Shown: positions 11,294 through 20,651 of the stretch, in pieces
Layout of the letters: each line of letters opens with the position of its first letter
How positions within the stretch are numbered: the stretch's first letter is position 1
Assembly: GCF_902459525.1 (NCBI RefSeq)
Contig: NZ_LR699166.1
Span: 3,236,501-3,300,500, forward strand
DNA: 64,000 nucleotides
Direction of reading: 5' to 3'
Source: Sideroxydans sp. CL21
GTDB taxonomy: Bacteria; Pseudomonadota; Gammaproteobacteria; Burkholderiales; Gallionellaceae
Program-made: the position numbers and the translations under genes
The notes under the pieces: generated by a model
Seen by the model: the letters and a program-made list of their open reading frames with translations, nothing else
Told to the model about the DNA's origin: nothing
The model's database searches: none

Positions 11294-11966
11294 CGGTTTC
11301 TTTTATCTCCAACATCTCCAAATTCAAATGCGCAACCGCCGCCCTGGCATCCGGTTGCGGCTGACAGGGAATGACACCCAACAGCGGCGCCGCAATGCGC
11401 TCGCGCAATGCCTGGATGTTCTCCTGCAAAGCGGGCATGCCCGCATCCAGCACATTGGCCACCCAACCCGCACATTCTAGTTGGTAATGGGCGATAGCGT
11501 GCATCGTCAGCAAGGCATGATTCAGGCATCCCAGCCGCATACCCACCACCAGTATGACCGGCAGCCCGAGCTGTCTGGCGAGATCAGCACTGGTCTGCCT
11601 GTCGTTCAGCGGCACGCAGAATCCTCCCGCCCCTTCGACGATGACCTCGTCGGCCTGCCCGGCCAGCTCCCGGTACGAGGCCATGATGCGCGGGAACTCA
11701 ATGTTCACGCCGGCATGCCGTGCGGCCAGATGCGGGGCGATAGGACGATGGAAACAATAAGGATTGATCTGGCCGTAGGTGGCCTGCACCGTGCTCGCGG
11801 CGCGCAGCAGTTTGGCATCTTCGTTGTGGTCGTCATCGTCGCAACCCGCCGCCACCGGTTTGAATCCGGCCACACGCTTGCCCCGCGCGGAGAAGGCGTG
11901 CAGCAGCGCACAACTCACCAGCGTCTTGCCCACGCCGGTATCGGTTCCGGTGACGAAATAACTCAT
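11286..11966 (-). CDS. bioD: Dethiobiotin synthase
   Basis: It closes the ureido ring of dethiobiotin from 7,8-diaminopelargonic acid with CO2 and ATP. The start at 11966 gives MSYFVTGTDTGVGKT, with the P-loop GTDTGVGKT at residues 7-15 as in BioD; the ATG overlaps the bioC stop as ATGA. Other family motifs are the diaminopelargonate-binding YCFHRPIAPHLAAR and VEGAGGFCVPLND. At 226 residues the length is normal. A frame running 49 codons further upstream lies inside bioC and is not needed. It is the last biotin gene in the operon. Confidence 0.95.
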   Translation of the reverse strand: MSYFVTGTDTGVGKTLVSCALLHAFSARGKRVAGFKPVAAGCDDDDHNEDAKLLRAASTVQATYGQINPYCFHRPIAPHLAARHAGVNIEFPRIMASYRELAGQADEVIVEGAGGFCVPLNDRQTSADLARQLGLPVILVVGMRLGCLNHALLTMHAIAHYQLECAGWVANVLDAGMPALQENIQALRERIAAPLLGVIPCQPQPDARAAVAHLNLEMLEIKETDG

Positions 11967-12832
11967 AGCTTGAAATCCGTCCTGATGATGGCGCGCCCGT
12001 CCGCAGTCGCCTTCGGCGCAGGTTTCCACGCATGGCCGTAGATGATCTCGAAAGTGGCCGGCAGTTTGCCGTCGCGGCGCAGCTTTTCGTAATTCTCGAT
12101 AACCCGCTGCCATGCCGCCTTGCCCATCATGCCAGGCGCGCGACCGGCGGTGGCATTGTGCGCACCGATGCTTTTCAGGTCCTGCATCACCGCCCGCACA
12201 TCGTTGTAGGTCAGCGTGATCCGTTCCATTTCCATCACCGGATCGGTGAAACCTGCCGCCACCAGCATATCGCCGATATCGTGCATGTCGGCGAAACGGC
12301 TGAGATGGTTATAGCCATCCACGTCATGAAAGGCGGTTCGCAACTCCCGCAGGGTATCCACGCCGAAACTGGAAAACATCAGCAAGCCGTCCACTTTAAG
12401 CACACGGTTCAATTCGACAAAGGTGGCAGGCAGATCGTTGCACCATTGCAGCGCCAGATTCGACCACACCATCCCGATGCTGCCTGAGGCGACAGGCAGA
12501 GCCTCGACATCGGCACACAGGTAATTCTCGCGCCTGGACGAGAACAACTTGCTCCACCAGCCCGACGTTCCGCGCGCCAGTTGCAGCATGCCGATGGCGA
12601 TATCCAGCGCGGTGATTTCCGCTTTGGGGTAGCGCTCGCCCAATTGGCGCGTGCCCCACCCCGTGCCGCTACCAACATCCAGCAAGCGCGTGGGCTGCAG
12701 CTTGACGTAGTCCAGTCGCTCCAGCATGCGCGTACACACTTCGCGCTGCAAGATTGCGGCCGCATCGTATTGTTGAGCTGCGCGGTTGAAGGCGCGCCTG
12801 ACCTGCCGCTTGTCTATCTCGAATTCATTCAT
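11963..12832 (-). CDS. bioC: Malonyl-ACP O-methyltransferase
   Basis: It methylates the free carboxyl of malonyl-ACP so that fatty acid synthesis can build the pimeloyl chain. The N-terminus (IDKRQVRRAFNRAAQQYDAAA) is the BioC signature, followed by SAM motif I LLDVGSGTGWG (residues 50-60) and the WSNLALQWCNDLP stretch specific to BioC. At 289 residues it is slightly long, with a small insert near residues 90-105 (SGWWSKLFSSRRENY). It overlaps bioH by 8 nt and bioD by 4 nt. With bioH it makes the BioC-BioH route complete. Confidence 0.94.
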   Translation of the reverse strand: MNEFEIDKRQVRRAFNRAAQQYDAAAILQREVCTRMLERLDYVKLQPTRLLDVGSGTGWGTRQLGERYPKAEITALDIAIGMLQLARGTSGWWSKLFSSRRENYLCADVEALPVASGSIGMVWSNLALQWCNDLPATFVELNRVLKVDGLLMFSSFGVDTLRELRTAFHDVDGYNHLSRFADMHDIGDMLVAAGFTDPVMEMERITLTYNDVRAVMQDLKSIGAHNATAGRAPGMMGKAAWQRVIENYEKLRRDGKLPATFEIIYGHAWKPAPKATADGRAIIRTDFKL

Positions 12833-13583
12833 GCAGAAAACTCTTTATTTGTTCGACAAAAATTTCAGGGTGCGACAGAAAGGGGGCATGTGCCGCACCT
12901 GCCACTTCCATCAATCGCGCCGATGGCATGGCTCGCGCCAGATAGCGCGACGCTGCGGGTGGCGTCAATTTGTCGCGCTCACCGGCAATAATCATGGCTG
13001 GTTGCTTGATATGCTGCAATTCTCCGCGCAGATCGACATCACGCAGGATATCCAATCCGGCACGCAGGGCAACCATGTCCGGTTCGCCGCGACTGAACAG
13101 GCGTTCGCGCAACCGCACCTGCAATTCGCGTTCGTTCTCGCTGCCGCGCAGCTGCAACGCGATGAAACGGCGCAGGGTGGTCGCATGGTTCTGCTCCAGA
13201 TCGCCGGCGAATTGCGCCAATACCTCGCTCTCCATGCCGCAACTCCAGTCTGCGCGCCGGGCGAAACACGGCGTGCTCGCAACCAGGATCAGGCGCCGAA
13301 CCTTGTCGGGCTCGCGTGCCGCCCAGTGCAATGCGATCTGACCTCCCAAAGACCAGCCGCATACTGCAAGCGGCTCATCGAAACTGGCAGACAGCTCGTC
13401 AACGATCGCATCGAGCGTGGTGATTTTTCCCGCTTCGCTGTAGCCATAACCCGGCAGATCGACGCTATGCACCCGGATATCTGCGGCCAGCTTCTGTGCC
13501 ACCTCTTCCCAGACACCGCCGTGCATGCCCCAACCGTGAATCAACAACAACGGCGCTCCGCTGCCAGTCACTTCAATATGCAT
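12825..13583 (-). CDS. bioH: Pimeloyl-ACP methyl ester carboxylesterase
   Basis: An alpha/beta hydrolase that removes the methyl group added by BioC. The nucleophile S78 sits in VCGWSLGGQIALHWA, the oxyanion region is LLLIHGWGMHGGVW, the acid is in AGERDKLTPP and the His in GAAHAPFLSHP. The start at 13583 (MHIEVTGSGAPLLLI) is preferred because the 15 extra codons upstream are made of a dispersed repeat. At 252 residues it matches BioH. It lies between bioF and bioC in the operon. Confidence 0.93.
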   Translation of the reverse strand: MHIEVTGSGAPLLLIHGWGMHGGVWEEVAQKLAADIRVHSVDLPGYGYSEAGKITTLDAIVDELSASFDEPLAVCGWSLGGQIALHWAAREPDKVRRLILVASTPCFARRADWSCGMESEVLAQFAGDLEQNHATTLRRFIALQLRGSENERELQVRLRERLFSRGEPDMVALRAGLDILRDVDLRGELQHIKQPAMIIAGERDKLTPPAASRYLARAMPSARLMEVAGAAHAPFLSHPEIFVEQIKSFLHE

Positions 13584-13589
13584 AGAGCC

Positions 13590-13626
13590 TCCCTCACCCG
13601 AACCCTCTCCCGAAAGGAGAGGGGCC
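13590..13626. repeat. Dispersed CCCTCTCC/GGAGAGGG hairpin repeat
   Basis: Between bioF and bioH the sequence CCCTCACCCGAACCCTCTCC is followed by CGAAA and GGAGAGGGG. The core CCCTCTCC (13603-13610) pairs perfectly with GGAGAGGG (13616-13623) around a 5-base loop. A second, inverted copy of the same family lies at 36140-36180, at the 5' end of the SH3-protein gene. Such elements are widespread intergenic repeats in proteobacteria. Here the hairpin lies just upstream of the bioH ribosome site. Confidence 0.65.
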
Positions 13627-13645
13627 AAGCGTACACTGCGCGCAT

Positions 13646-14806
13646 TTACGACTCCTGTGCAAGCTCATGCAGTGCCCCGATGAGTTGATCCACATCTGCC
13701 GCGCTGTGCGCTGCCGATAGCGTAATGCGCAACCTTGCCGTGCCCTGCGGCACGGTAGGCGGGCGGATCGCCGCGACCCAGATGCCGCGCCCGCGCAGAC
13801 TCTCACTCAGCTTCAGTGCCAGCTGGTTATCGCCGACCAGGAGCGGTTGTATCGCGGTATCCGAAGGCATCAGTTGCCATGGCAGATCAGACAGACCGTT
13901 GCGCAACTGCGCAATGAGCTTCTTCAGATGCATGCGCAATCCATCACCCTGGGCGATCAGCTGCAGGCTCTGCGACAGCGCAACAGACAAGGCAGGCGGC
14001 GTGGCCGTGGTGTAGACGTAGCTGTGTGCATGGTTGACGAGCGTGTCGATGACAACCTGCTCGGCCGCGATGAATGCGCCCGACACGCCTGCTGCCTTGC
14101 CCAATGTTGCCATGTAGACGATACGTTCGGACGCGATGCCGAAATGCGCCATTGAACCGCGTCCCTGCTCGCCGACAACACCGAAACCGTGCGCATCGTC
14201 CGCGTACAGCCATGCATCATATTGCTCGCACAAGGCCAGCAATTCTCGCAACGGGGCGATATCGCCATCCATGCTGAACACGGCATCGGTAATGACAAGT
14301 TTGCGCCCGCTGCGCGTTTGTGCGAGCTGCTTTTCCAGTTGCGCCACATCCCCATGCCGGTAGCGCGTCACCTCGGCACGCGAGAGCAGCATCGCATCGT
14401 TCAGCGAAGCATGGTTGAGCTTGTCGGCGAACACCGTATCACCCTTGCCGACCAGTGCCTGCACTGCGCCAAGATTCGCCATGTAACCGGTGGAAAACAG
14501 CAGTGCTGCTGGCTTGCCGACAAACACGGCGAGCTGTTGTTCGAGTTGGTGATGTGGGTCAAAGTGTCCGTTCACCAGATGCGCTGCTCCCGCACCGACT
14601 CCCCATTGCTGCGCACCCTGTTGCAGCGCCGCGATCAGTTGCGGATGATTGGCGAGGCCGAGATAATCGTTGCTGCAGAAGGCAAGATAGGGTTTGCCGT
14701 CCACAATGATGTGAGGGGACTGCGGACTGGATAGCGTGCGGCGGCTGCGCAACAGACCAAGTGTCGCGCGTTCATCCAGCTCGTTTTGTAATTGTATGAA
14801 AGGCAT
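13646..14806 (-). CDS. bioF: 8-amino-7-oxononanoate synthase
   Basis: A PLP enzyme that condenses pimeloyl-ACP with L-alanine to KAPA. The family landmarks are all visible: FCSNDYLGLANHP, FSTGYMANLGA, DKLNHASLNDA, YADDAHGFGVVGEQGRG and the Schiff-base lysine in YMATLGKAAGVSGAF. The ATG at 14806 (MPFIQLQNELDERA) is preferred; a GTG six codons upstream is also possible. At 386 residues the length is normal. It is separated from bioB by about 70 bases and from bioH by a hairpin repeat. Confidence 0.95.
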   Translation of the reverse strand: MPFIQLQNELDERATLGLLRSRRTLSSPQSPHIIVDGKPYLAFCSNDYLGLANHPQLIAALQQGAQQWGVGAGAAHLVNGHFDPHHQLEQQLAVFVGKPAALLFSTGYMANLGAVQALVGKGDTVFADKLNHASLNDAMLLSRAEVTRYRHGDVAQLEKQLAQTRSGRKLVITDAVFSMDGDIAPLRELLALCEQYDAWLYADDAHGFGVVGEQGRGSMAHFGIASERIVYMATLGKAAGVSGAFIAAEQVVIDTLVNHAHSYVYTTATPPALSVALSQSLQLIAQGDGLRMHLKKLIAQLRNGLSDLPWQLMPSDTAIQPLLVGDNQLALKLSESLRGRGIWVAAIRPPTVPQGTARLRITLSAAHSAADVDQLIGALHELAQES

Positions 14807-14877
14807 TGTTGCCAAAGAGTACACAGCGAAAAGCGCCCTCTGCTTTACATTCTCCGCATACTCTGTGTTCCCGGTGA

Positions 14878-15873
14878 CTAGTGGTTATCCGTAAGCGGGT
14901 GCATGCCGAGCTTATCCATCAGCGCGCGATCCCGTTCGACTGCAGGATTGCCCGTCGTCAATAACTGGTCGCCGTAAAAAATGGAGTTGGCCCCGGCGAG
15001 GAAGCACAGCGCCTGTACCGCATCGCTCATCTCCCCCCGTCCGGCAGAGAGCCGCACAAATGCTTGCGGCATAGTGATACGCGCGGCGGCAATGGTGCGC
15101 ACGAAATCCAGCGGGTCGATATCTTCTGTATCTGCCAGCGGCGTGCCTTCCACCTTGACCAGATTATTGATGGGCACGCTTTCCGGGTAAGGATCCATGT
15201 TGGCCAATTGCGCGATCAGGCCGGCGCGTTGCGTCAAGCTCTCGCCCATGCCGATGATGCCGCCGCTGCAAACATGCATGCCTGCGTTGCGCACGCGTTC
15301 CAGCGTGTCGATGCGGTCCTGATAGTCGCGCGTACTGATGATGTTGCCGTAGAACTCGGGTGCGGTATCCAGGTTGTGGTTGTAGTAATCCAGCCCGGCG
15401 TCCCGCAACTGTCCGGCCTGCTCGTCGTTCAGCATGCCCAGCGTCGCGCAAGTCTCCAAACCCAGTGCCCGCACCTCCTTGACCATATCCAGCACAGCCG
15501 TCATATCTTCCCTGGAAGGTTCGCGCCACGCGGCTCCCATGCAAAAGCGGCCGGCACCGGCTTGTTTTGCCGCTTTGGCTGCCTTCAAAACCTCGTCAAG
15601 TTCCAGCATTTTGGTATTTTCCACCCCAGCGGAGTGGTATGACGACTGCGAGCAGTAACCGCAGTCCTCGGCACAGCCTCCTGTCTTGATCGACAATAAG
15701 GTAGAAAGCTGCACCGCGTTCGGGTCAAAATGCTCGCGGTGCACTTGTTGCGCGCGATACATCAGGTCCGAGAAGGGCAATTTGAACAGTGCCTCAACTT
15801 CCGCGACGCTCCAGCGCTGCGGCGTCGTTTGGGATTGGGCGGGACGGGCGAATTCGACGGTTTTGGTTTGCAT
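14878..15873 (-). CDS. bioB: Biotin synthase
   Basis: A radical-SAM enzyme that inserts sulfur into dethiobiotin. The SAM cluster motif is C67-x3-C71-x2-C74 ([16 protein letters not shown]), and the auxiliary [2Fe-2S] ligands lie in [18 protein letters not shown] and RFRN-like positions of the barrel ([16 protein letters not shown]). The start at 15873 ([11 protein letters not shown]) gives 331 residues, close to E. coli BioB (346). It is the first gene of the bioB-F-H-C-D operon and faces comF across about 20 bases, so promoters for both must overlap or lie inside the genes. bioA is not in the window. Confidence 0.96.
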   Translation of the reverse strand: MQTKTVEFARPAQSQTTPQRWSVAEVEALFKLPFSDLMYRAQQVHREHFDPNAVQLSTLLSIKTGGCAEDCGYCSQSSYHSAGVENTKMLELDEVLKAAKAAKQAGAGRFCMGAAWREPSREDMTAVLDMVKEVRALGLETCATLGMLNDEQAGQLRDAGLDYYNHNLDTAPEFYGNIISTRDYQDRIDTLERVRNAGMHVCSGGIIGMGESLTQRAGLIAQLANMDPYPESVPINNLVKVEGTPLADTEDIDPLDFVRTIAAARITMPQAFVRLSAGRGEMSDAVQALCFLAGANSIFYGDQLLTTGNPAVERDRALMDKLGMHPLTDNH

Positions 15874-15896
15874 AAAAATATGAGCAAGCAAGTAGA

Positions 15897-16664
15897 ATGA
15901 CAGGGAATGAGCTTCGCCCCGGAACATCACAGGATCGGAACGACTTGTCTATTTTATCCCATCGCCTGTTAAACATCAGTGCAAAATTTATACACCTGTT
16001 GCCTGCACAGCCCTGCCTGCTCTGTGGCGCGCCCAGCCGGAGCGGTCTGTGTTGCGCGGCTTGCGATACCGAATTGCCGCGCCTGACCGGAAAGCACTGC
16101 CCGGTTTGCGCCCTACCCACCCCGGCTGGCGATGTGTGCGGGGAATGTTTGAAGCAACCTCCAGCCTTCGACCATACCGTGGCCGCGTTCAGCTATAACT
16201 TCCCGCTCGACAAGCTGATCCAGTCACTCAAGTTTCGCGAACGATTGATACTGGTCAATTATCTGGCCGATGCCGTTGTAAAGCGGGTAAACACAATGCC
16301 CGATTGCCTGGTCGCCTTGCCGCTGCATCCATTGCGATTGCGTGAAAGGGGTTTCAACCAATCGATGCTGCTGGCGCGCCGTATCTCGCGCAGGCTGGGC
16401 ATACCCCTGCTTGCGCATGCCTGCGAGAGGGTGCGCAACACGCCGCCGCAATCCTCGCTGCCGTGGAAGGAACGCGACAAGAACATGCGCCAGGCCTTCA
16501 CCTGCAAGCCCGACGCCGATGTGCGCGGCAAACATGTTGCGATCGTGGATGATGTGATGACGACAGGCGCATCAATCGGTGAGTTGGCACAGGCCATGAA
16601 GCTGGCCGGTGCACGTGAAGTGAGCGCCTGGGTGGTGGCACGGACATTGCCGCACGACCATTAA
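15897..16664 (+). CDS. comF: ComF-family phosphoribosyltransferase-like protein
   Basis: The N-terminus carries a treble-clef-like zinc cluster ([18 protein letters not shown] and [17 protein letters not shown]). The C-terminus is a type I phosphoribosyltransferase fold with the PRPP loop [13 protein letters not shown]. The ComF/GntX family is involved in DNA uptake or in use of extracellular DNA; the catalysed reaction is not established. The first ~30 residues ([13 protein letters not shown]...) are unlike the family, so the true start may be later, e.g. near [12 protein letters not shown]. The gene diverges from bioB and ends at the left edge of an inverted-repeat element. Confidence 0.85.
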   Translation: MTGNELRPGTSQDRNDLSILSHRLLNISAKFIHLLPAQPCLLCGAPSRSGLCCAACDTELPRLTGKHCPVCALPTPAGDVCGECLKQPPAFDHTVAAFSYNFPLDKLIQSLKFRERLILVNYLADAVVKRVNTMPDCLVALPLHPLRLRERGFNQSMLLARRISRRLGIPLLAHACERVRNTPPQSSLPWKERDKNMRQAFTCKPDADVRGKHVAIVDDVMTTGASIGELAQAMKLAGAREVSAWVVARTLPHDH

Positions 16665-16903
16665 ACCTAGAAACCTCAGTTGACCGCTTCATTGAGGTTG
16701 TAAGGAAGTGAATATGAAAACAATTCGATACTTGTCTACGCTCACCCATTTGGTGAAGTCGCTACGAAGTGCATTGCATGTCCCTCGCGGCGCATGGCGG
16801 CGTTGCTCCTCCTCGGAATGGAATGTCCATTCCTCGTTGTCGCGCCTTGCCCTGCACCACGATGAACATACACTACACTCCGTCCAACTGAGGTTTCTAG
16901 GTT
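16664..16903. mobile_element. MITE-like element with perfect 19-bp terminal inverted repeats
   Basis: The left end AACCTAGAAACCTCAGTTG (16664-16682) is the exact reverse complement of the right end CAACTGAGGTTTCTAGGTT (16885-16903). The ~200-base interior has a central palindrome GGAATGGA-ATG-TCCATTCC and no transposase. A short frame (from an ATG at 16708/16714, with AAGGAAG upstream) runs through to the right end but has no recognisable domain. It fills the space between the converging comF and mshN, with the left end starting at the last base of the comF stop codon. A non-autonomous transposon relic or a large two-armed terminator are both possible. Confidence 0.65.
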
Positions 16904-16907
16904 AAAT

Positions 16908-17972
16908 TCAGAGTTCTTTGAGCTTGTTCTGCACGAATGCCTGCAACTGGGCGCTCAGGCTATTCGAGGCCAGCGCGCGCTGGTAGGCGTTACGGGCATC
17001 GTCGTTGCGTTTTAGCGCCTGCAGCGAGATTCCAAGACCCATCAGCCAAATACCGTTATTGGGTGCCAGTTTCAGCGCGACTTGATAATGTGCAACGGCC
17101 TCTTCCTGAAGGTTCTGGCGCTGCAACAAGGCTGCCAGAAATGCCTGGTAATCGGCCTGATCCTCGGCATATGGCAACGTCTTCTGCAGCGTTTCAAGGG
17201 CCAGCGGCATAGCGCCGCGCTCCACCTGCAAACGCGCCATCAACATGGCAAAGGAAGCGTCGTGCGGGTCGCGCTTCAACCCTTTTTGCAGCACGCGTTC
17301 GGCGTCTTCGTTGCGTTTAAGGCTGATCAGCAAAGCGACCCAGGCTTTGCGCGCATCCTTATGCGATGAATCAATGAGCAACGCATTCTCATAGTCCGCC
17401 AGCGCGTCATTCGTTCTCCCTTCCTGCAATGCCAGATTGGCTTTGCGATATTCGCCCTCAGCCCGTTGTTGCGGGCTGACTGTCTTGAGTTGCAGGTCCT
17501 GAGAGTTTTCTGCAGGTATGCCACCCGAGTTGTCGGCAATCCGATCCGTCACATGCTTAGGCTTGTGCACGGCCTTCTTCGCATCAGGCGCGGTTACAGG
17601 CTGTTCTTCGCCCTTCACCACAAGTATCTGCTTGCCATGCAAATCAGCGGCAGGCGGAGATATGCCGGACCCGGGAGTCATGCCCGCAGTCTCGACGGGG
17701 GCTGAAACTATCGCCGATGCCGGACCCGCTGGCGGGAGCACGACTACCTTCGGTATAACCGCAACTACAGGCTGTTCGTGCGCAATAATCATTGTGCGTC
17801 CCAGATACCACTTCGCCGACGCCAACAGGATCAACAACGTGACCGCCGCAAAAACATAGCGCATCACATGCGATTGCTTGCGGGGAGGAACGGCACGTAT
17901 CGTTTGCTCGCCCAGGGGCACGTTTGCACCCCGGCTTTCCAGCTCGTTCAATACCTGGTTGATGAGGCTCAT
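16908..17972 (-). CDS. mshN: MSHA biogenesis protein MshN, TPR
   Basis: The N-terminus MSLINQVLNELESRGANVPL is the MshN signature, followed by one transmembrane helix (about residues 39-58), a proline/alanine-rich periplasmic spacer and tetratricopeptide-type repeats from about residue 185 to the end (for example EYRKANLALQEGRTNDALAD; LMGLGISLQALKRNDDARNA). The TPR domain probably scaffolds the MSHA assembly in the periplasm. The ATG at 17972 overlaps the mshM stop (ATGA). It is the last gene of the MSHA locus, ending just before the inverted-repeat element. Confidence 0.9.
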   Translation of the reverse strand: MSLINQVLNELESRGANVPLGEQTIRAVPPRKQSHVMRYVFAAVTLLILLASAKWYLGRTMIIAHEQPVVAVIPKVVVLPPAGPASAIVSAPVETAGMTPGSGISPPAADLHGKQILVVKGEEQPVTAPDAKKAVHKPKHVTDRIADNSGGIPAENSQDLQLKTVSPQQRAEGEYRKANLALQEGRTNDALADYENALLIDSSHKDARKAWVALLISLKRNEDAERVLQKGLKRDPHDASFAMLMARLQVERGAMPLALETLQKTLPYAEDQADYQAFLAALLQRQNLQEEAVAHYQVALKLAPNNGIWLMGLGISLQALKRNDDARNAYQRALASNSLSAQLQAFVQNKLKEL

Positions 17973-18925
17973 TTCAGCCACATTCCCAACGCAACAAGCG
18001 CAGACACCGCCACCGCGGCAGCTCCCGACCAGACCCATACCATCCAGTCCTTGTATGCTTCCGGCGTATCGGCCGCGGCTTTGCGCACATGCCGCGCCTG
18101 AACCTGCTGGCGACCTTCCGCATAGCTTAGCAACAATGCCTTGTGTGCGACGATGTTCGCCAGCCTGGGCGTGCCGCGCGTAACCCGGTGCAGCAGATTG
18201 ACAGCCCTCGGACCGAACAGCGTCTCCCCCTTGAAGCCGGCCACGGCCAGGCGATGGCGCAGGTAACGATCCATTTCGTCCCGATGCAGTCCTTGCAGTT
18301 CATATTGAAAGCTGATGCGCTGGCGCAACTGTCGCACCGAATTCTGCTTGAGGCGCTCGTCCAGTTCCGGCTGCCCGAACAACACTACCTGCATCAGTTT
18401 GCGCTTTTCAGTCTCCAGATTGGTGAGCAGGCGCAGCATTTCCAGGCTTTCCAGCGGCATTGCCTGCGCTTCATCCAGACACACCAGCACACGCTTTCCA
18501 TCGCGCGCAAAATTGAGCAGGGTACGCGTCAGTTCCTTCAGTAATTGGTGCTGGTCAAAGGAGTTATCTACCTCGATGCGAAACTCTTCCGCCAGCGCCA
18601 GCAAAAGGCTGCGCGGTTCCAAGTAGGGATTGGGGATGTAAGCGGTAATGAATTTCGCCGCATGGCGTCCACTGACACCGCCGTCCTGCGTTCCGATGGC
18701 CGTGGTGGTTTCTCGGTCACTGTTGAGCGTGGCGATGAACTTGCGACACAGCAAAGTCTTGCCGTTACCCACCTCGCCCACGATCTTGATGAAGCCTTCG
18801 CCGGTGCGCGCCGCCACCAGCAGTGTGTTCAGGCCTTCCTGATAATTGGTGCAGGCAAAGAAGAAGCTGGTGTCGGGCGTCAGCGAGAACGGCAATTCGC
18901 GCAGGCCGAAGTGCGCAAGATACAT
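17969..18925 (-). CDS. mshM: MSHA biogenesis ATPase MshM (ExeA/GspA-like)
   Basis: A 318-residue AAA+ ATPase with Walker A GEVGNGKT (residues 50-57), Walker B VLVCLDEAQAM and sensor-type arginines in RQLRQRISFQYEL. A single transmembrane helix lies at the C-terminus (about 296-315, VWSGAAAVAVSALVALGMWL). The N-terminal MYLAHFGLRELPFSLTPDTSFFFAC is the usual start of the ExeA/MshM family, which helps insert or assemble the secretin. It follows mshL by one base and overlaps mshN by 4. Confidence 0.93.
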   Translation of the reverse strand: MYLAHFGLRELPFSLTPDTSFFFACTNYQEGLNTLLVAARTGEGFIKIVGEVGNGKTLLCRKFIATLNSDRETTTAIGTQDGGVSGRHAAKFITAYIPNPYLEPRSLLLALAEEFRIEVDNSFDQHQLLKELTRTLLNFARDGKRVLVCLDEAQAMPLESLEMLRLLTNLETEKRKLMQVVLFGQPELDERLKQNSVRQLRQRISFQYELQGLHRDEMDRYLRHRLAVAGFKGETLFGPRAVNLLHRVTRGTPRLANIVAHKALLLSYAEGRQQVQARHVRKAAADTPEAYKDWMVWVWSGAAAVAVSALVALGMWLK

Positions 18926-18926
18926 A

Positions 18927-20651
18927 TTATTTGGACATGTTGCTTAAGCGCTCACGGCTGCGCGCGATATCGTCCGACCAGTCCTTGTCGCTGTCCACTA
19001 CGGTCGGTTTGATCAGTATCACCAGTTCGCGTTTCTCGGTGGTCCTGTTAGTCTGTCCGAAGATCGATTTAGGCAATCCCGGTATGCCGGAATTGTCGTT
19101 AGTCTCTGCCTGACGCATCAAGCCGCCTATGGCCACGATCTGTCCGTCGCGCGCACGCACGATGCTATCCGTTTCCGAGACCGAGCTCGATGCCAATGGC
19201 AAATTCATGGTTCCCAACAGCACGCCCAGGTCTACAAACTTGTTGACGGTCGAAACCGTGCTCACTGAAGGATGCACATGCAGGATGATCTCGTTGTTCT
19301 CGTCGATGCGCGGTGTCACATCCAAAGCGATTCCGGAAAAGAACGGCTGTACCGTGACTGTGGGCGGAATACCCGGCACCAACTGCGTCGATGCCATGCC
19401 GCCCGTAACCCCCGTCACGAAAAACTCGTCCGTGCCAACTTTCAGCACGGCCTTCTGGTTGTTCAAGGTGGCGATACGAGGGCTGGACAGCACATGCACA
19501 TCGCCTTGCGTCTCCAGGAAATTCAGCAGCGAGGCAAAGTTGCTGTTCTGGAAAGCCATGCCGAACATTGTTCCCGGAGTCGTACCTGCCGGCAATGCCG
19601 TAGTCGCTGTCGGAAGCAGCGATGAGCCAGCCGTCGCCGTGAGCGGGATGCTCGACAATGCCGTCCCGGGCTGAGTCAGGGAACTGCCTGGGCTGCCCTG
19701 CCCGGCGGTCAAGTGACTATTCGGTCCGTTCTTGAATATCGCCCAGTTAACGCCGGACTGGAAAGATTCGTTCAGTTGTACTTCGACGATCTTGGCCTCA
19801 AGGATCACCTGGCGCTCAATGGATATCTGCGAAGCCTTGAGATATGCGCTGACGCTCCGCAATTCGTCCGGCATGGCACGAATCACAATCACTCCCGACA
19901 TCGGACTGATGACGATACTGCGGCCTTTCTCGTCGCCCACAATCGTCTTGAGTGCCAAGCTCAATTCATTCCAGAAGTCGGTCGACGTCGTGGTGGTGAC
20001 TTTGCTGCTGTTGTCGGTGCCGCGCTCGAATTTCAGGTTCTTGTTTTCTCCGCCGCCGACTATCGTCGTTCCCTGGTTCATATTCTGACTTGCGCCGCCG
20101 CCGGCACCGCCGGCTGACGATGTTGAAGAACTGTCGGTCAGCGCACTTGATGTCACGCGCACCGAGGAGGTCCCGGCTCGATTTCCGGTCAGATAATTCA
20201 CCTGGAAAATGCGCGTCTGCAATGTCAACGGCTGGATGTAGATCCGGGTGCCGTCCACCTTGTATTCGTAGCCGTACAGCTCCCGTATCGATTCCAGCGC
20301 GTCGAACACGGTCACATCTTTCAGGGAAAGAGAAATATTCCCGCTCACGTCCGGATGCACCAGCACGCTGTAACGTGTGCCGGAAACGATCGCCATGAAC
20401 ACCTGCTTTGCCGGAGTGCTGTTGACCGCCAGATCGAACCTGGTTTCAGGAGGCTTGCTGTCGGACTGGGTAGCGACCGCCAATGGAGGCAACAGTGCCT
20501 GATTTACAGCCTCCTGCTTTGCAGCCTCGTGCGATGCGACAGCTGCATCCATCTCCTGATTGATCTTCTCCGCCGCCACGTTCTTGGGGTTGCCGCCCGT
20601 TGCGCAGGCAGACAACAGCAATACCGTCAGCAATACTGACACTCGTTTCAT
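18927..20651 (-). CDS. mshL: MSHA secretin MshL
   Basis: The outer-membrane channel of the MSHA pilus. A lipobox LLLSAC (Cys16) predicts a lipoprotein. Residues about 70-150 contain the secretin/TonB short N-terminal domain (SVLVHPDVSGNISLSLKDVTVFDALESI). A Ser/Gly-rich spacer (about 165-195) and the secretin barrel domain follow, with VLSSPRIATLNNQKAVLKVG, ITPR-type DVTPRIDENNEIILHVHPS and the C-terminal RELVILIKPTVV. At 574 residues it is normal for MshL. It overlaps mshK by 4 nt and is followed at once by mshM. Confidence 0.95.
   Translation of the reverse strand: MKRVSVLLTVLLLSACATGGNPKNVAAEKINQEMDAAVASHEAAKQEAVNQALLPPLAVATQSDSKPPETRFDLAVNSTPAKQVFMAIVSGTRYSVLVHPDVSGNISLSLKDVTVFDALESIRELYGYEYKVDGTRIYIQPLTLQTRIFQVNYLTGNRAGTSSVRVTSSALTDSSSTSSAGGAGGGASQNMNQGTTIVGGGENKNLKFERGTDNSSKVTTTTSTDFWNELSLALKTIVGDEKGRSIVISPMSGVIVIRAMPDELRSVSAYLKASQISIERQVILEAKIVEVQLNESFQSGVNWAIFKNGPNSHLTAGQGSPGSSLTQPGTALSSIPLTATAGSSLLPTATTALPAGTTPGTMFGMAFQNSNFASLLNFLETQGDVHVLSSPRIATLNNQKAVLKVGTDEFFVTGVTGGMASTQLVPGIPPTVTVQPFFSGIALDVTPRIDENNEIILHVHPSVSTVSTVNKFVDLGVLLGTMNLPLASSSVSETDSIVRARDGQIVAIGGLMRQAETNDNSGIPGLPKSIFGQTNRTTEKRELVILIKPTVVDSDKDWSDDIARSRERLSNMSK

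Noticed and set aside
16708-16905. A 65-codon frame inside the inverted-repeat element as a real gene
   Set aside because: It has an AAGGAAG-like site but ends within the terminal repeat and has no domain; reported only as part of the element.
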